A stretch of 64,000 nucleotides of DNA from Zonotrichia leucophrys gambelii (lineage: Eukaryota > Chordata > Aves > Passeriformes > Passerellidae), in the NCBI RefSeq assembly GCF_028769735.1, contig NC_088171.1, positions 67,969,216 through 68,033,215 of the forward strand, written 5' to 3'. Below the pieces are notes generated by a model that saw nothing but the letters and a program-made list of their open reading frames with translations, was not told where the DNA came from and did not search any database. Made by a program: the position numbers and the translations under genes. The first letter of the stretch is position 1. The number at the start of each line of letters is the position of its first letter. Shown here in pieces: positions 49,795 through 61,200 of the stretch.

Positions 49795-52759
49795 GACAAC
49801 CTCAGCATCACACATTGCCAGGTCCTGGTGCCCATTCCCATTGCCAGATCCTGTGTGCTGGGGTGAGGGCACAGGACCTTTAGGCTGATCAGACTTTGCA
49901 GGGATGATTTCACTGCCTTCATTTACATCCCAGCACTGTGCAACAAACAGTTTTTCAGCAACAGCTCGACAAGGAGGTGGACATGCATAGCAAAGCATGG
50001 AAATGAGTTTGGTACTGTCACATGGGACATCTCAACAGGCACAGCTTTAACCACAGGGGCTTTGCTTACAGCTGAGCCCACAGCTTCATTCCCTAAATAC
50101 TCTTTGATGCTATCTTCCTTTTCCAAATGCCACTGCCTCCCACACAGGCACACACATCACAGAAATGCTGGCAGGACTTCTGGGTCATCTGCATCCACCT
50201 GCTCTGGGCTGCACTGTTAGAGTGAAGAGTTCAGAAAGGGCACCACAAACTGGAAATATTTCCTAGCAGACCAACCAGGAAATTTATGATGTGAGAAACA
50301 ACTCACTAATCTTTTTAATAAAATATCCTGGATCCACATATGACATTTATAATCTAGCAGCAGCTAGCTCTCTGTCACGCGTGGAAAATTAGTTTGCCTG
50401 TTCTTAGCTAATTGGTAAAAAGCAAATGAGTACTTGTTATTTAATAGTAGGATGATGGAATATGGGTTACTCCACACTTTGTGTCCTAGATGGCATTTTT
50501 TTAATAGGATCCATTTTCCTTATATTCAAAATAAGTCACGAGAGTGGAAAATGACATTAATATTAAACAAACCTTGCAAAGGCCTTTGGGACCTCACAGA
50601 AACAGGGTTCAGATGGCTGCACAGTGATGGAGATTCCCCACAGCTCACGTAGAGCAGTGACTGCCAAGTGTTAGCAGTCACACAGCAGCAGCTCCCAGAG
50701 GGCATTTCTTCACCATGGCAGAGCAGCCTCAGCCAAGGTAAAAGTGTGCTACATCCAGGTCAGGAAGTCCCATGGCTTCTCATTGTTTCATATTAATATG
50801 CTTTCTCATGAGAAAAATTACTTTGCACATGCCTGATTTTCATATTTATCCTCCCCATGGCCCTGCAATGCTCCTGAGTTGAAGGCAGGGATTATTAGCC
50901 AGATCAGCTGCTACTGCTACAACTATCAAATGAAATAAAGGAGGCAGAATAGCAGTCTCCTCATTTTTAAGGTAATTAGCGATAGAAAAGATTTATGACC
51001 CCTGCATTTATTGACTGTTTAATTTATTGGAGAAATAGCCCTGTGACAGAAACAAATGCAAACTGAGTAGAAGTATTCCAGTGAAAGATCAGACTGAAAA
51101 ACATCTTTCAAACAGGAGCTGGAAAACATTGCATGGAGATGCAAGACTTTTACTTTACAAAATCTTATTTACTACTTACTTTTGTAGTAGCTGATAACAT
51201 CCCACTTGTCACATAACCCTGAGTTTGACTGGGCAGCCTTAGATTACAGGGGACTCTTGATCAGGCTTCAAGTGCATGCAAAAGGCTGAAGTTTCTCCTC
51301 TGAAGTAACTAGGCAGCTCAGAGGACAAAATTATGGATTTCTAATCATTACAGATGCAGAGAAAATAAGAATCTAGAATTATTATGGGTCGTTAATAATT
51401 ATTATCTAGGTGCTTTACAACACACAGGTGCATAAAAGGCCTCATTCCCCAATTTACAGTGCTGCAATGCAACACCAATCCATTCCAGATCTAGGGAAAG
51501 GCCAAGGGAATGACAGGCCCCTGGTTCCAGCCCTTCAGGCTGTGGCCTGGCACGGTGAGACACATGGAAGCCAAGGGCAGATGTGCCCTCCCATGGGATT
51601 TCCCATGTCCCTTCCTACCCGGCCTTAGGGCTAAAACGGAGGGAGCCTCACAGGGAGCTCCCTCAGCAGCTGGAGTGTCCTTGTGAGGGAGAAATGACAT
51701 TTTGGAGCCAGGCATTTGGCAGGCTGGGATTTAAAAACACGAAGGGGTCACTGCAGGAAGTTCACAGGCACATGTCATATACAATGTGGAAAAGATGTCA
51801 CAAGATTATCGATGAGGGTCGGTCATTAGCCAAGGGTGACAAGTGTTTTGGTGGATGATTGCCAACTGAGATGACCATCTGTGTCAAATCAAATTAAACT
51901 GGCCATCAGTACACCTGCCAGTTAAGAAAGAAAAAGAAATCAGGAAAGAAAGGCTTTATTTTCTGAACTGTCAGTTCACTTCTACAGCCCTGAAAACCTG
52001 GGCTCACCACCAAATGGATGGTGAGCATACACTTAACTTGAGCTGTCTCTACAAGGTTAGGAGAGTTCTTGGTAGGATAAAAAATTAAGAATAAAGCTCA
52101 AATGTTTTTATTGGCAGCAAGCATGACTGTTGACAGGATTAAAATATTTCTGACTATTTTTAATAACTAATACATGTCTATGGTTGAGCCCAGTTAAAAA
52201 TCAGTTTTTCAAGGAAGAGGAATTTTTTTTTCTACATTTTCTCATGAAAAAAGGTATTATTCTCAATGCAAGGTACCCTGCCTCATTCACAAAACCAACC
52301 AAACAAAAAAGCTAAGCATGATTTCAGCAAAGGAAAAATCTCTTTGTGGGAGGTTTCTGATTTTCTTTAACAGAGAGAGACAACAAAGTTCTATGACTGT
52401 CTTTAATGAATGAAAAACCATCTCCCACCTGCTCCTTTTTTGACTGCAGTTATTTCAGCCACATCTACCTGAAAATACCTTTTCCTGTGAGGATTGTAGC
52501 TGGGGGATGAGGTGTGCCAGCCTAGTCCTTTTTGCCTGTGCCATTCTAGTCCCTCAGGCCTCAATCTGTTGTTTATTGATTTGGCTGAGAAGAGGTGCTA
52601 TGGAAAGGAAAAGACTGCCTAGCTTGTTTTCCCACCTGAGAGACAGGATTTCCCTTTTTTCTCTTGGCCTGAGTAGCTGTGTTTGGTGCTTTCTCTCCTG
52701 TCTCACGCAGTGAGGACTCCCCATCCTATTTCAGTCTGCTGAAATCACCCCCTTCTCCC

Positions 52760-52865
52760 AGAGCGCTGCAATTAAAGCAGCTTAACGAGTTTGCATACGT
52801 CAGCCAAATTTCCTTCAGTGGCATTTAGAGCAGTGTAATTTATCTCACAGTTGCTGTGGATTAAT
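52760..52865. promoter_or_regulatory. Candidate conserved non-coding element with octamer-like and CRE-like sites
   Basis: TTTGCAT (52790-52796) overlaps by one base TACGTCA (52796-52802), the reverse complement of the CRE form TGACGTA. A CAATTAAAG core lies near 52769. The compact, repeat-free, motif-dense text resembles an enhancer core, but conservation cannot be judged here. Confidence 0.25.
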
Positions 52866-55164
52866 GCAGAGGATCAGCTCCCGTTGCTCACCTCACGCCT
52901 GGAAGCAGGCACGGAGTTGCTGCCATTGGATGCTGTGTGTGAGCCCTTGAGCCCTGGGGAGCAGCCCCAGCTGCTGCACTGGAGCCAGTGTGTTGCCTGT
53001 GTAATTGTCCAACATCACCAGGCCCAGAGTGGCCAGACTGGACCCCTCTGTGGGAAAGGAAAGCCCTTAGGCACGACACAGACTCCTGTGGTCTCCTACA
53101 GACCACATCCCATGTACCGGAGTTTAAATCCTGAAACTCGTGATTATCCTCTTTTCAGTCTTCCTCTTTCATTTTTCAGGATTAAATTTTCTTGGTCCCA
53201 TTATTCCTTTTCATCCTGGAAATGTCTTCTCATTAAAACCTCCAACCACAGGAGAATATATATGTGACACCACTGAGAAATGTGGATTGTCTGTCCTTGG
53301 CCACCAGCTAAGCCACTCTTTGGGCACTGCTGGCTTTCCACAGGATTCCCAGGGGTTTACTGAAGTCTCAACTCAGAGTTTAGACCAAAATAAACAAATT
53401 TAAAAAAGGTTATTAACACTTATGAACAGAAATTCTGCCAGCCTGGGTCACACTGAAACCCTGATGTTTTCCTACCTATCTTGGGTGAAGACATTTACAG
53501 ACCCCTTTGATTATCCTAGCTTTGAAGGTCTATCATTTTGGTGTCCTGTGGGGGAAAATTGATGTCCTGATAACGCAGATCCCATCAGTGAAATTTTGCT
53601 GGGGAAGAACTCAAATCCTGAATAGCAACCAGCTTCCCACACCTGTAAGTATTTGCTTTAGGGCTAAAGCATTTTGCGCTTGGAGCAAACCCACATGTAG
53701 TTAGAAAGCTGTAGGAACATTCCCACAAATATTCAGTGTCAGTGTTCAATTTGTGCCTGCTCTGAGCATGAAAGCCTCTCCACAGTGCAAGAGCAGCAAG
53801 TCTCTTAACCTGGGAGGGTTTAGGAAGTGTGAGCATTACAAGATTTATTCTCTGAAAATACAGAGGAATGTACTTCTGGAGGAGTACGGTGAAGCATATT
53901 TTCACATGATGTCCATGAATATTTGCTGAAGTCAGATTTTGAATTGACTGCCACAAAGAGCCAGACAAGACACCCAGCTCCCTGTGCTGATCCCATACAG
54001 TCAGACAACACAAATGTAGCATTCAGTAGTGCTGGTCCAGGCACTTTGAGCTAGAAATATTCTTTAATGCTTGCAAGGCAATTAACAAAAAAGTACTCCT
54101 GGGCTAGATGGGGGAGTTTAATTTGCAATAAGCTATTCATATGATAAATGATTCATTAAAAATTAGCCTACATCATCCAATCACAAAGCATTTCTTGTTA
54201 GGGAGTCAAAAGAAGAAGAGAAAGGGAATAATTTTCATTATAATTACGGCAAGAAGACTATGAATGATGAGGCACTGAAAAACTTTACATGTTTCTGTAC
54301 AGTAAAAATTAGTCTCACCTTTTCCCCCTGCTCTTTCATAATTTAAAACTCACTTGCTTTTAAAAGTTCAAGCCTGTCATGTAGTTAGTCCTCCCTGAGA
54401 GCTAATGTAGATGACATGTTTGAAAATAATTGGTTTTAGGAATAAGAAAGTTATCAGTGCTGAAATTTGCTGGCTTCTTTTAGAGAACACATTCTCTAGA
54501 AAATGTTTCCTACAAGACAGGAAATTATTTTTCTGATCCTACTCTTGCAAGTGGATTTACTAAAACACAGCTCAAAACATTTCAATTGTAATTTGACTTG
54601 AATAGAAGCTCTGTTTTTATTGTCAGCTTTTATTATCTACCACTACACAGGCTTCCTATTATCTTAATGGCACAGCACCACTGATGAAAATCTATTTCAG
54701 CTGACCATTCTTGCAGGCACCTCAGCATTAGTACAGTCAAATACCTCTCTGAATTAGAAGAATGATAGGATTGAATTTCCAAGCACTCAAAAGTTTGAAA
54801 AGTTGAGGAAAACTTAGAAACTGCATCTATATGTTAACAAATATGCTTCATTTATGCAATGGCATGCTGTATTTTCAAAAAAAGTGTTGTCCAAATGCAC
54901 CATTATTCAATATTTCTTTGACAGAAAATAAAATGTTCAGCACACATTACAAAACACCAAATGGAATCTTATTTAATTTTCCCCTGGATGTTTCTAACAC
55001 ATTCTGACTTGAATACTTGAGCAGAGATAAGGCAATGATACACTTATTTCCACAGCACTGTGAGGGAAAAGTGGTAGAGGCAGTAAAGCCTTGCTTGTGA
55101 ATTAAGTGATCTCAAACACATTTTCCGCAACTTCAGTATTCACATAATTGCATTCAAATTGTAG

Positions 55165-55400
55165 AAATGCAGCCCTGGAAGGGATGTCCTAGATGATGCA
55201 ATCCAGGGTCCTGCACTGGCAGGCAGTGGCTTTGTAGGGTCCCTTTCATCAATTGCTCAAGCTTCACCTCAAAGCTAATTGGGTTATTCTGGATTCACAG
55301 CATCCCGTGGAAGCCTCTGTGAGGATCCCATCACTCTGATAGCAGAAAGATCTTCTCATTTCCAGTCTAGACTGACTCCTAGACATTTTAAAATCATTTG
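55165..55400 (-). mobile_element. Possible old CR1-like fragment
   Basis: The start (CTGGAAGGGATGTCCTAGATGATG) resembles the antisense beginning of a CR1 tail, and the order of features after it is loosely similar. It is too diverged to be sure by eye. Confidence 0.35.
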
Positions 55401-56811
55401 CTATCATGCTAAACTGACTTTTTAAAGCAACCCTTTTTCCTCTCTGGGATATTTTCAGATGACAATTCTACATTTTGTCAGCTTTTTTTGTTGCTAGGCC
55501 AAACAAGAGAAATTCAGAAGACAGCCAGTAATCACCCTCTGTATCCCTGGCCTGCTCCTACTTCAGTTCAGGTGCATTGTTCTTAAAATGAGGAAACCAG
55601 TTCTGGACCTAAGCCCATCATATGGTCATCTTCCAAAAAAAGTACTCTGGTCAGGCTAGGTTATAAAGAAATCAAACCAGAAGTTTAGCATGGAAAGGGT
55701 CAGGCAGCCTTGAGGTGGCAGGACCAATTTCAGAGGTAACACCATCAGTTCCAGAGCAAGGACAGAGCCTGAGGCTCTGCTTGTGGTGAGGCTGAGACAT
55801 TGTCTGGAGGTTCACAGAGACATCCAGTAGCTCAAGGAGCCAACTATGACCCTACCTCAGAGAAATTGGGGAAACTTCCACTTTACACTCTTGGTTATTC
55901 TGAGTAAAGTCAACAGATCTGGGGTGAGGGAGCTGCTGCAATTTTGGGCCTTTTCCTGCTATCTACCTGCATAGGTTTCCTGACAGAGGAGATGTGCAAG
56001 ATGACAAAGATGGCACAGGACATGAAATATTAATCTGGAGAGAAAAAAGTGTTTGTAGACATTACAGCCCTTGGGTCAGCCTTCTGTCTTTTTAGCCCCA
56101 TTCCACATCTTGAGTCAGTTCTCAAAGTAAGTAAATGCTTTATTGTCTCTGTGTTTCTTTCCCTTTCTACACTGCTTTTGCAATGTTGTCAAAAAAGGCA
56201 GTCAGGCTTTGGGGATGTTGGGAAAGCAGGTTAACACAGGCCCAGATGCATTTGCTGCCACATTCTCTGTGTGGCCCCAGAAGCTTTTTCAGCTCAGATA
56301 ATTACCACAAAATTGGCTGCTGCCAAAGCTTCTCTATCTATCATTTATGGTATTTCAGGTGAGAAATACATACAAACAAACATAATATCCTCCAGGATAC
56401 AGGTACACAGTGACCAAAGATCAGTGACTTATAAGCAGCCAGAAAAATAAACCTTTCTGGAGATGCTGTTATGCAGAACAATACATAAAATTCAGTTGAA
56501 ATGTCTGGCACATATAAAAGTTTGCAGGAGAGAGTCCCAGGCATAGATAGAATTGCTACAGCCAAATCCCTTCTCTGAACACCTATTCATAAAAGTAGGT
56601 CCCCAGCTGCAAGAATCATTGCCCCAGGAAGTGAAAGATGCATTGCAGAGATTTTGATCTGGATAGGTTGTTGCTCACTCCCTCGGTTTCATTCAGTGCT
56701 GTTAAAAATGCCCTACTGCGTCCTGGAGGTAGTGGATGAAAGGAAATATCTGCCTGTCCTTCACACATTCATTGTTTATAAGTTTTAAACACATACAGAG
56801 GTTCTTCTGAG

Positions 56812-56923
56812 TGTATGTGTATGGGTGTATACATGCATATATATGTGTGTGTGTATATATATATATATGTATGTATGTATGTATATATATACAGGTCTTT
56901 GTATGTGTGTATGTACACACACA
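56812..56923 (+). repeat. Compound TG/TA/TATG microsatellite
   Basis: Alternating purine-pyrimidine blocks of TG, TA and GTAT units lie about 90 bases upstream of a CR1 tail. Confidence 0.9.
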
Positions 56924-57017
56924 TGAACATACAGAGTATGTGTTATAGACATGGGCTAAGTTTGTTATAATGATTACTTGCAACAATTAAAGAGAGTCAT
57001 GAGACACTCTGCAAATG

Positions 57018-57195
57018 CAGATGCAGCTGCAGATGGCCCATCCCTGGAAGTGTCCAAGGCCAGGTTGGACAGGGCTTTGAGAAACCTGGTCTAGTGGAGG
57101 GTGTCCCTGGCCATGGCAGGGGGGTTGGAGCTGGATGATCTTTAAGGTCCCTTCCAACCCAAACCATTCTTTGACTCTCTGATATGATTCTGTGA
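57018..57195 (+). mobile_element. CR1 LINE 3' tail
   Basis: A typical CR1 end: CCCTGGAAGTGTCCAAGGCC, then TTGGACAGGGCTTTGAG, CTGGATGATCTTTAAGGTCC and a GATATGATTCTGTGA tail. It is truncated to about 180 bases. Confidence 0.92.
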
Positions 57196-57836
57196 ACTGT
57201 AGGACTCCATATGAGACTGGGTAATGCCAAGTAAATATCAGTAATGACAGTGCTGACAGGTTGATGAAAATAAAGGTTTCTCTGCCCCTGAGCTGGACTT
57301 TCAAGTATCTACCTGACTGCATGTCTAGCCTTCTGTCTAGATATACAACAATTAAATAGGTCAACAAGTTTCTTGCAAACCCTAACAGCTTTGACATGGC
57401 AAGCATGCACCAGACAAATGCCCATCAGGATAGTTTTTGATGGAAACCAGGTGTTTTGTAGCCAGTTGGTGAGAACACACTGCGATGGATCAGAATGTGT
57501 GCTCATATGTATGTATCAAATGTAAGTATTCCACAGGGCATGACTCATAATGTTTGTGCTCTTCCTTCTGGACAGTCAGACCTCACTGGTAATATTGTGT
57601 CCAGCAATATAGCATTGTTCAAGAGTTTTGATGCTTGCTACATTGACATCTCTGGTGGTGAACTGAGTCTCTAGCCAGGCAGGTCAGGAGGTGAGGCAGA
57701 GGCTCGGAGTAAAGGCCAGACACAGCCCAGCTCCCTGAAGGCGCATGTTGGTAGGCCACTGCTCTGGCTCACACAGTATTTATTGTGCTACCCCTTACCT
57801 CAGAGATCCAGGTTATGGAGATGGGGAGAGGGACAG

Positions 57837-58251
57837 TGTGACATTCACATTCTCTGAAAAATCCTTTTGCCCAGGATTTTTCTCCTGGGAAACTGAGAAG
57901 CCTCAGAGAAAAAGGAAAACAATTCTTATTTCATTTGCTTTTCCTGTGTTTTGCTTGTCTGGAATGTGTTTGGAGATTGTTTACCACAGGGGATTGTTTC
58001 ATTGATTTCTGTTGTGAGTTGTTTTTACTCATTGGCCAACCAGGGCCAAGCTGTGTCAGGACTCTGGAGAGAGTCATGAGATTTTCATTATTATCTTTTT
58101 AGCATTGTGTAAGTATCCTTTCTGTATTCTTTAGTATAGTATAGCATTCTTTGATATAACATAGTGTCATAAAATAATAAATTAGCCTTCTGAGAACATG
58201 GAGTCAGATTCATCATTCCTTCCTTCATCAGGGCACCCCACAAATACAATA
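57837..58251 (+). mobile_element. Solo ERV LTR (family C) with 6-bp target duplication
   Basis: The element is bracketed by GGACAG at 57831-57836 and 58252-58257. It begins TGTGAC, ends ACAATA, and has AATAAA at 58176-58181. The text (a segment rich in CTGAGAAGCC and a distal TAGTATAG stretch) resembles an LTR I recall as very abundant in passerine genomes; that recognition is from memory. It is 415 bases long, without internal sequence, so it is a solo LTR. Confidence 0.85.
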
Positions 58252-58257
58252 GGACAG

Positions 58258-61200
58258 AAATATTGCACCTCCTGTTCGTGTGAGTTTGTTATCCCTGCTA
58301 TTATGTGAGTTCCCAGAGAGGACAGCAAAGGGGAAAATGGTGATCCTCTCCTGCAAACAAGGAAAGATGTATATAATGCCTCAAAGTCCATCAGGATAGA
58401 CTGTTCCTCAGATGACAGATCTGCACCTCATGGCAGCCCTTCTGATCATTTCTACTTCCTCAAGACATTTTTCCCTTCTACCAGAGCAGCCACAATATTT
58501 GTAGTTGGTGAAAAAGGCTGCTGACACCTGCAGATGGCTACATGAGTTATGGCACAGAACAAATTAATCAGAGATATATGCAGAGCAGATTTTATTTTTC
58601 CATTTGTGAGATGTATATTGGGCTCCACATTCCTGTAAGAGAAAACATTAAAAGTATCTGCTGTCTCTGGAAAATTGCTGAACGACAACATGGGGAATAG
58701 TTTCTCCATGATAGGGCTGTCTACTAGAAAGAATCTAGCTCCAGTCAACTCACCTGTGCTAAACAAGAGTAGATGAGTTGACTATGCACATGTTTGCACC
58801 CCGTGGTGCAGCTCCTGGGTTCTGCAAGGAAGGAAATGGGATTCCCCACTCCAGCTGTTCACTTACACCCTTCCACCTCCAGCCCAGCACCTGAGCCTCC
58901 TGTGTCCTGAGGCCATGCACAGCTGCATATCTCACACCTGAGAGACAAGCTGCCACTGTGGACTCATTATGGCAATCTGGTAAAAAATCAAGTGCTTTGA
59001 AAAGTGACTGGGCTTCTCAGGCTCCTTAGCACCAGCTCCTTGTCAAGCACCACTGCAGTGGGCTAGAGCTGCTCTTCAAGGGCTCCTCATTTCTCAGAAA
59101 CTGCGGAGTTGAGAGTGCAAAGGCTTTGTTGTCCCACAGAAGGTGAACTCGTCTTCAACAAATGAGCCCTCTGAAAAAAAGATCAAAACAGACCATGTTA
59201 TGTCAGATGCTCAGATTGAATTACCATTTTGCAGAAGCCCTTTAGATAGCTTGAGTCGTTTCACGAGCAGCGGCACCTACGTGTGTGAGCACACACATGC
59301 ACAGCAGCCACTCTGCGTGGGACTGTGTGCTCACACTCACAGCTAGTGCTAGCTCCCATGTCATCTCCACACTCACACACTGTAGGTAGCTCCCACATCT
59401 CCACATCTCCTCACAGCTAAAAGCACAACCTGCAGTAGGCAGACTGGGGGTTGTGCGTGTGGGCGGTGTGCGTGTCTCCCTCCCACGGGCACGGGGACTG
59501 CGTGCCTCCCTTCGCACGCATGCACAGCCCAGATCTGCATGGAAAGGCTGGAAGCTGGCTCAGGCAGCACTCTGCTCCTCCTGAAGGAAGAGCTGGTGTG
59601 TGTAATAGCTCCAGCAGAAGCAGGAGCGGGCAGCTCGTCCCAGCAGTACACTGCGGTTTCCTAGGTAACTGAACTTGAAATAAGGTGATGTCTGGAACTG
59701 GGTCTTATCAAATCAATTTGCTGAAGGTGCATACATGGGGGGGAAAATCCCCTCATGTGGGATCCTACTGACTATAAAAGCCAACAATACACCACTTATT
59801 TATTTTGGTAGTTGAGGAGTTTGTTGCCTTTTAATGATCAGCGATGACATTTTCCCATTGAAGCCATCTGTGCGGGCAGGGACGTGTAGAAAATATGACT
59901 GTGCATGTTATGCATTATTTACACAAGGCCACAGCTATGTGCTTTGCAGACAAATGAAGGAAAGACAGATCCCTGCCCTGAGGGGGCTGCATGAAGAACA
60001 CAGTTCCCACCTTATTTCTGATACCTCACCTTACCTGTGGGAGCAGCCCAGGTTCAGCAGCAGGACTGACTCCCCTTCTGCCGCAGAGTTCCCAAACTAT
60101 GGTGGGCCACACATTTGAGACAAGGTCCACAAAAATATTTGAGTGGTTACCTGAAGTGCCTGCATAAATCTGAGATCAGTGGGTGGGACAGCAACATGTC
60201 TTGGAAAATGAGACTTAGCTTCTCTGGCTATACCTCTGCCCAAGAAACCTAAACGAGATGAGGGCATGTGCCCAGGATCTGGAGCACATTTCCCTCCACT
60301 GTTGAATTACACCCATCATGCTCTCAGCTCGTGCCAGGCTGCACTCAATCAAGCAAGTCCTAGGAACTGCCTGAGCGTGACATGAGCCAGGCAACCTAGG
60401 AAGTGATACAGGCTGTGTCACTTTATTGTGTCCTCCTGCACTGTCCTCCAGCAGAATTTCTCCTCGTGCAGCCCTCTTGCTCTCACACCAATCCTCAAAG
60501 CACTCTGAATTCAGCATCGTACACTTAAAAAACTCCTCACTGGTAGGAGCTGCTTTTTGCCATTTTTTTACTAGAGCAGACAACTACAATTTTTCCAAGG
60601 GCCTTAAACCCCTCACCTTGCTCCAAGCTACTGCTGATCCCATGCTGCTTGTAACTGACCTGGGTCAGAGACTGCTGGTCTCTAGAAGTGGCATCTCTCT
60701 TCTCTTCTGGGACAGGATTAATCTGACATGGCCAGCCTTACTTCTGCTGGCTCCAGCCAAAGGAGGCCTCTGTCCCCTTCCCCTTGAGCCTGGGGAAACA
60801 GCAAAAGCATCAAAGACATCACCTTTTACAGGCTGCAAAAGCAGAAGCAGCACCCCCAGCCTTGGAGGTGAAGCCTGCAGACCCTAGATTCAGGGCCTGA
60901 GCATGCCTGGGTGCATCAAGCATGGGACAGAGGGATGTGCAAGGGGCATGTGGCCGCCCCCACACTGTTCATGCCACAGCCTGTGCCTACTAAATTGTGG
61001 TCCCATTCAACAGTGACCCCATACGCCACACAGCCCACACAGTGCTTCTGATCTGGGGGGCACCAGGCAGATCCAGGAATGTTTGTAACTATCGTTAGCA
61101 CAGATGTGGTCTGTGTCCATCTGCAGCGTTTCCTGTCCCTCACTGGGGTGTTGTCAGGACAAGTACCTTAGAAGCCTGAGTCAAATGGGACATCAGAGTA

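Larger units (their letters stand above)
49795..56811. other. Intergenic, no recognisable gene
   Basis: AT-rich and mostly repeat-poor, notably 54.05-55.15 kb. It holds the candidate element near 52.8 kb and a doubtful CR1 relic near 55.2 kb. No coding signature. Confidence 0.5.
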
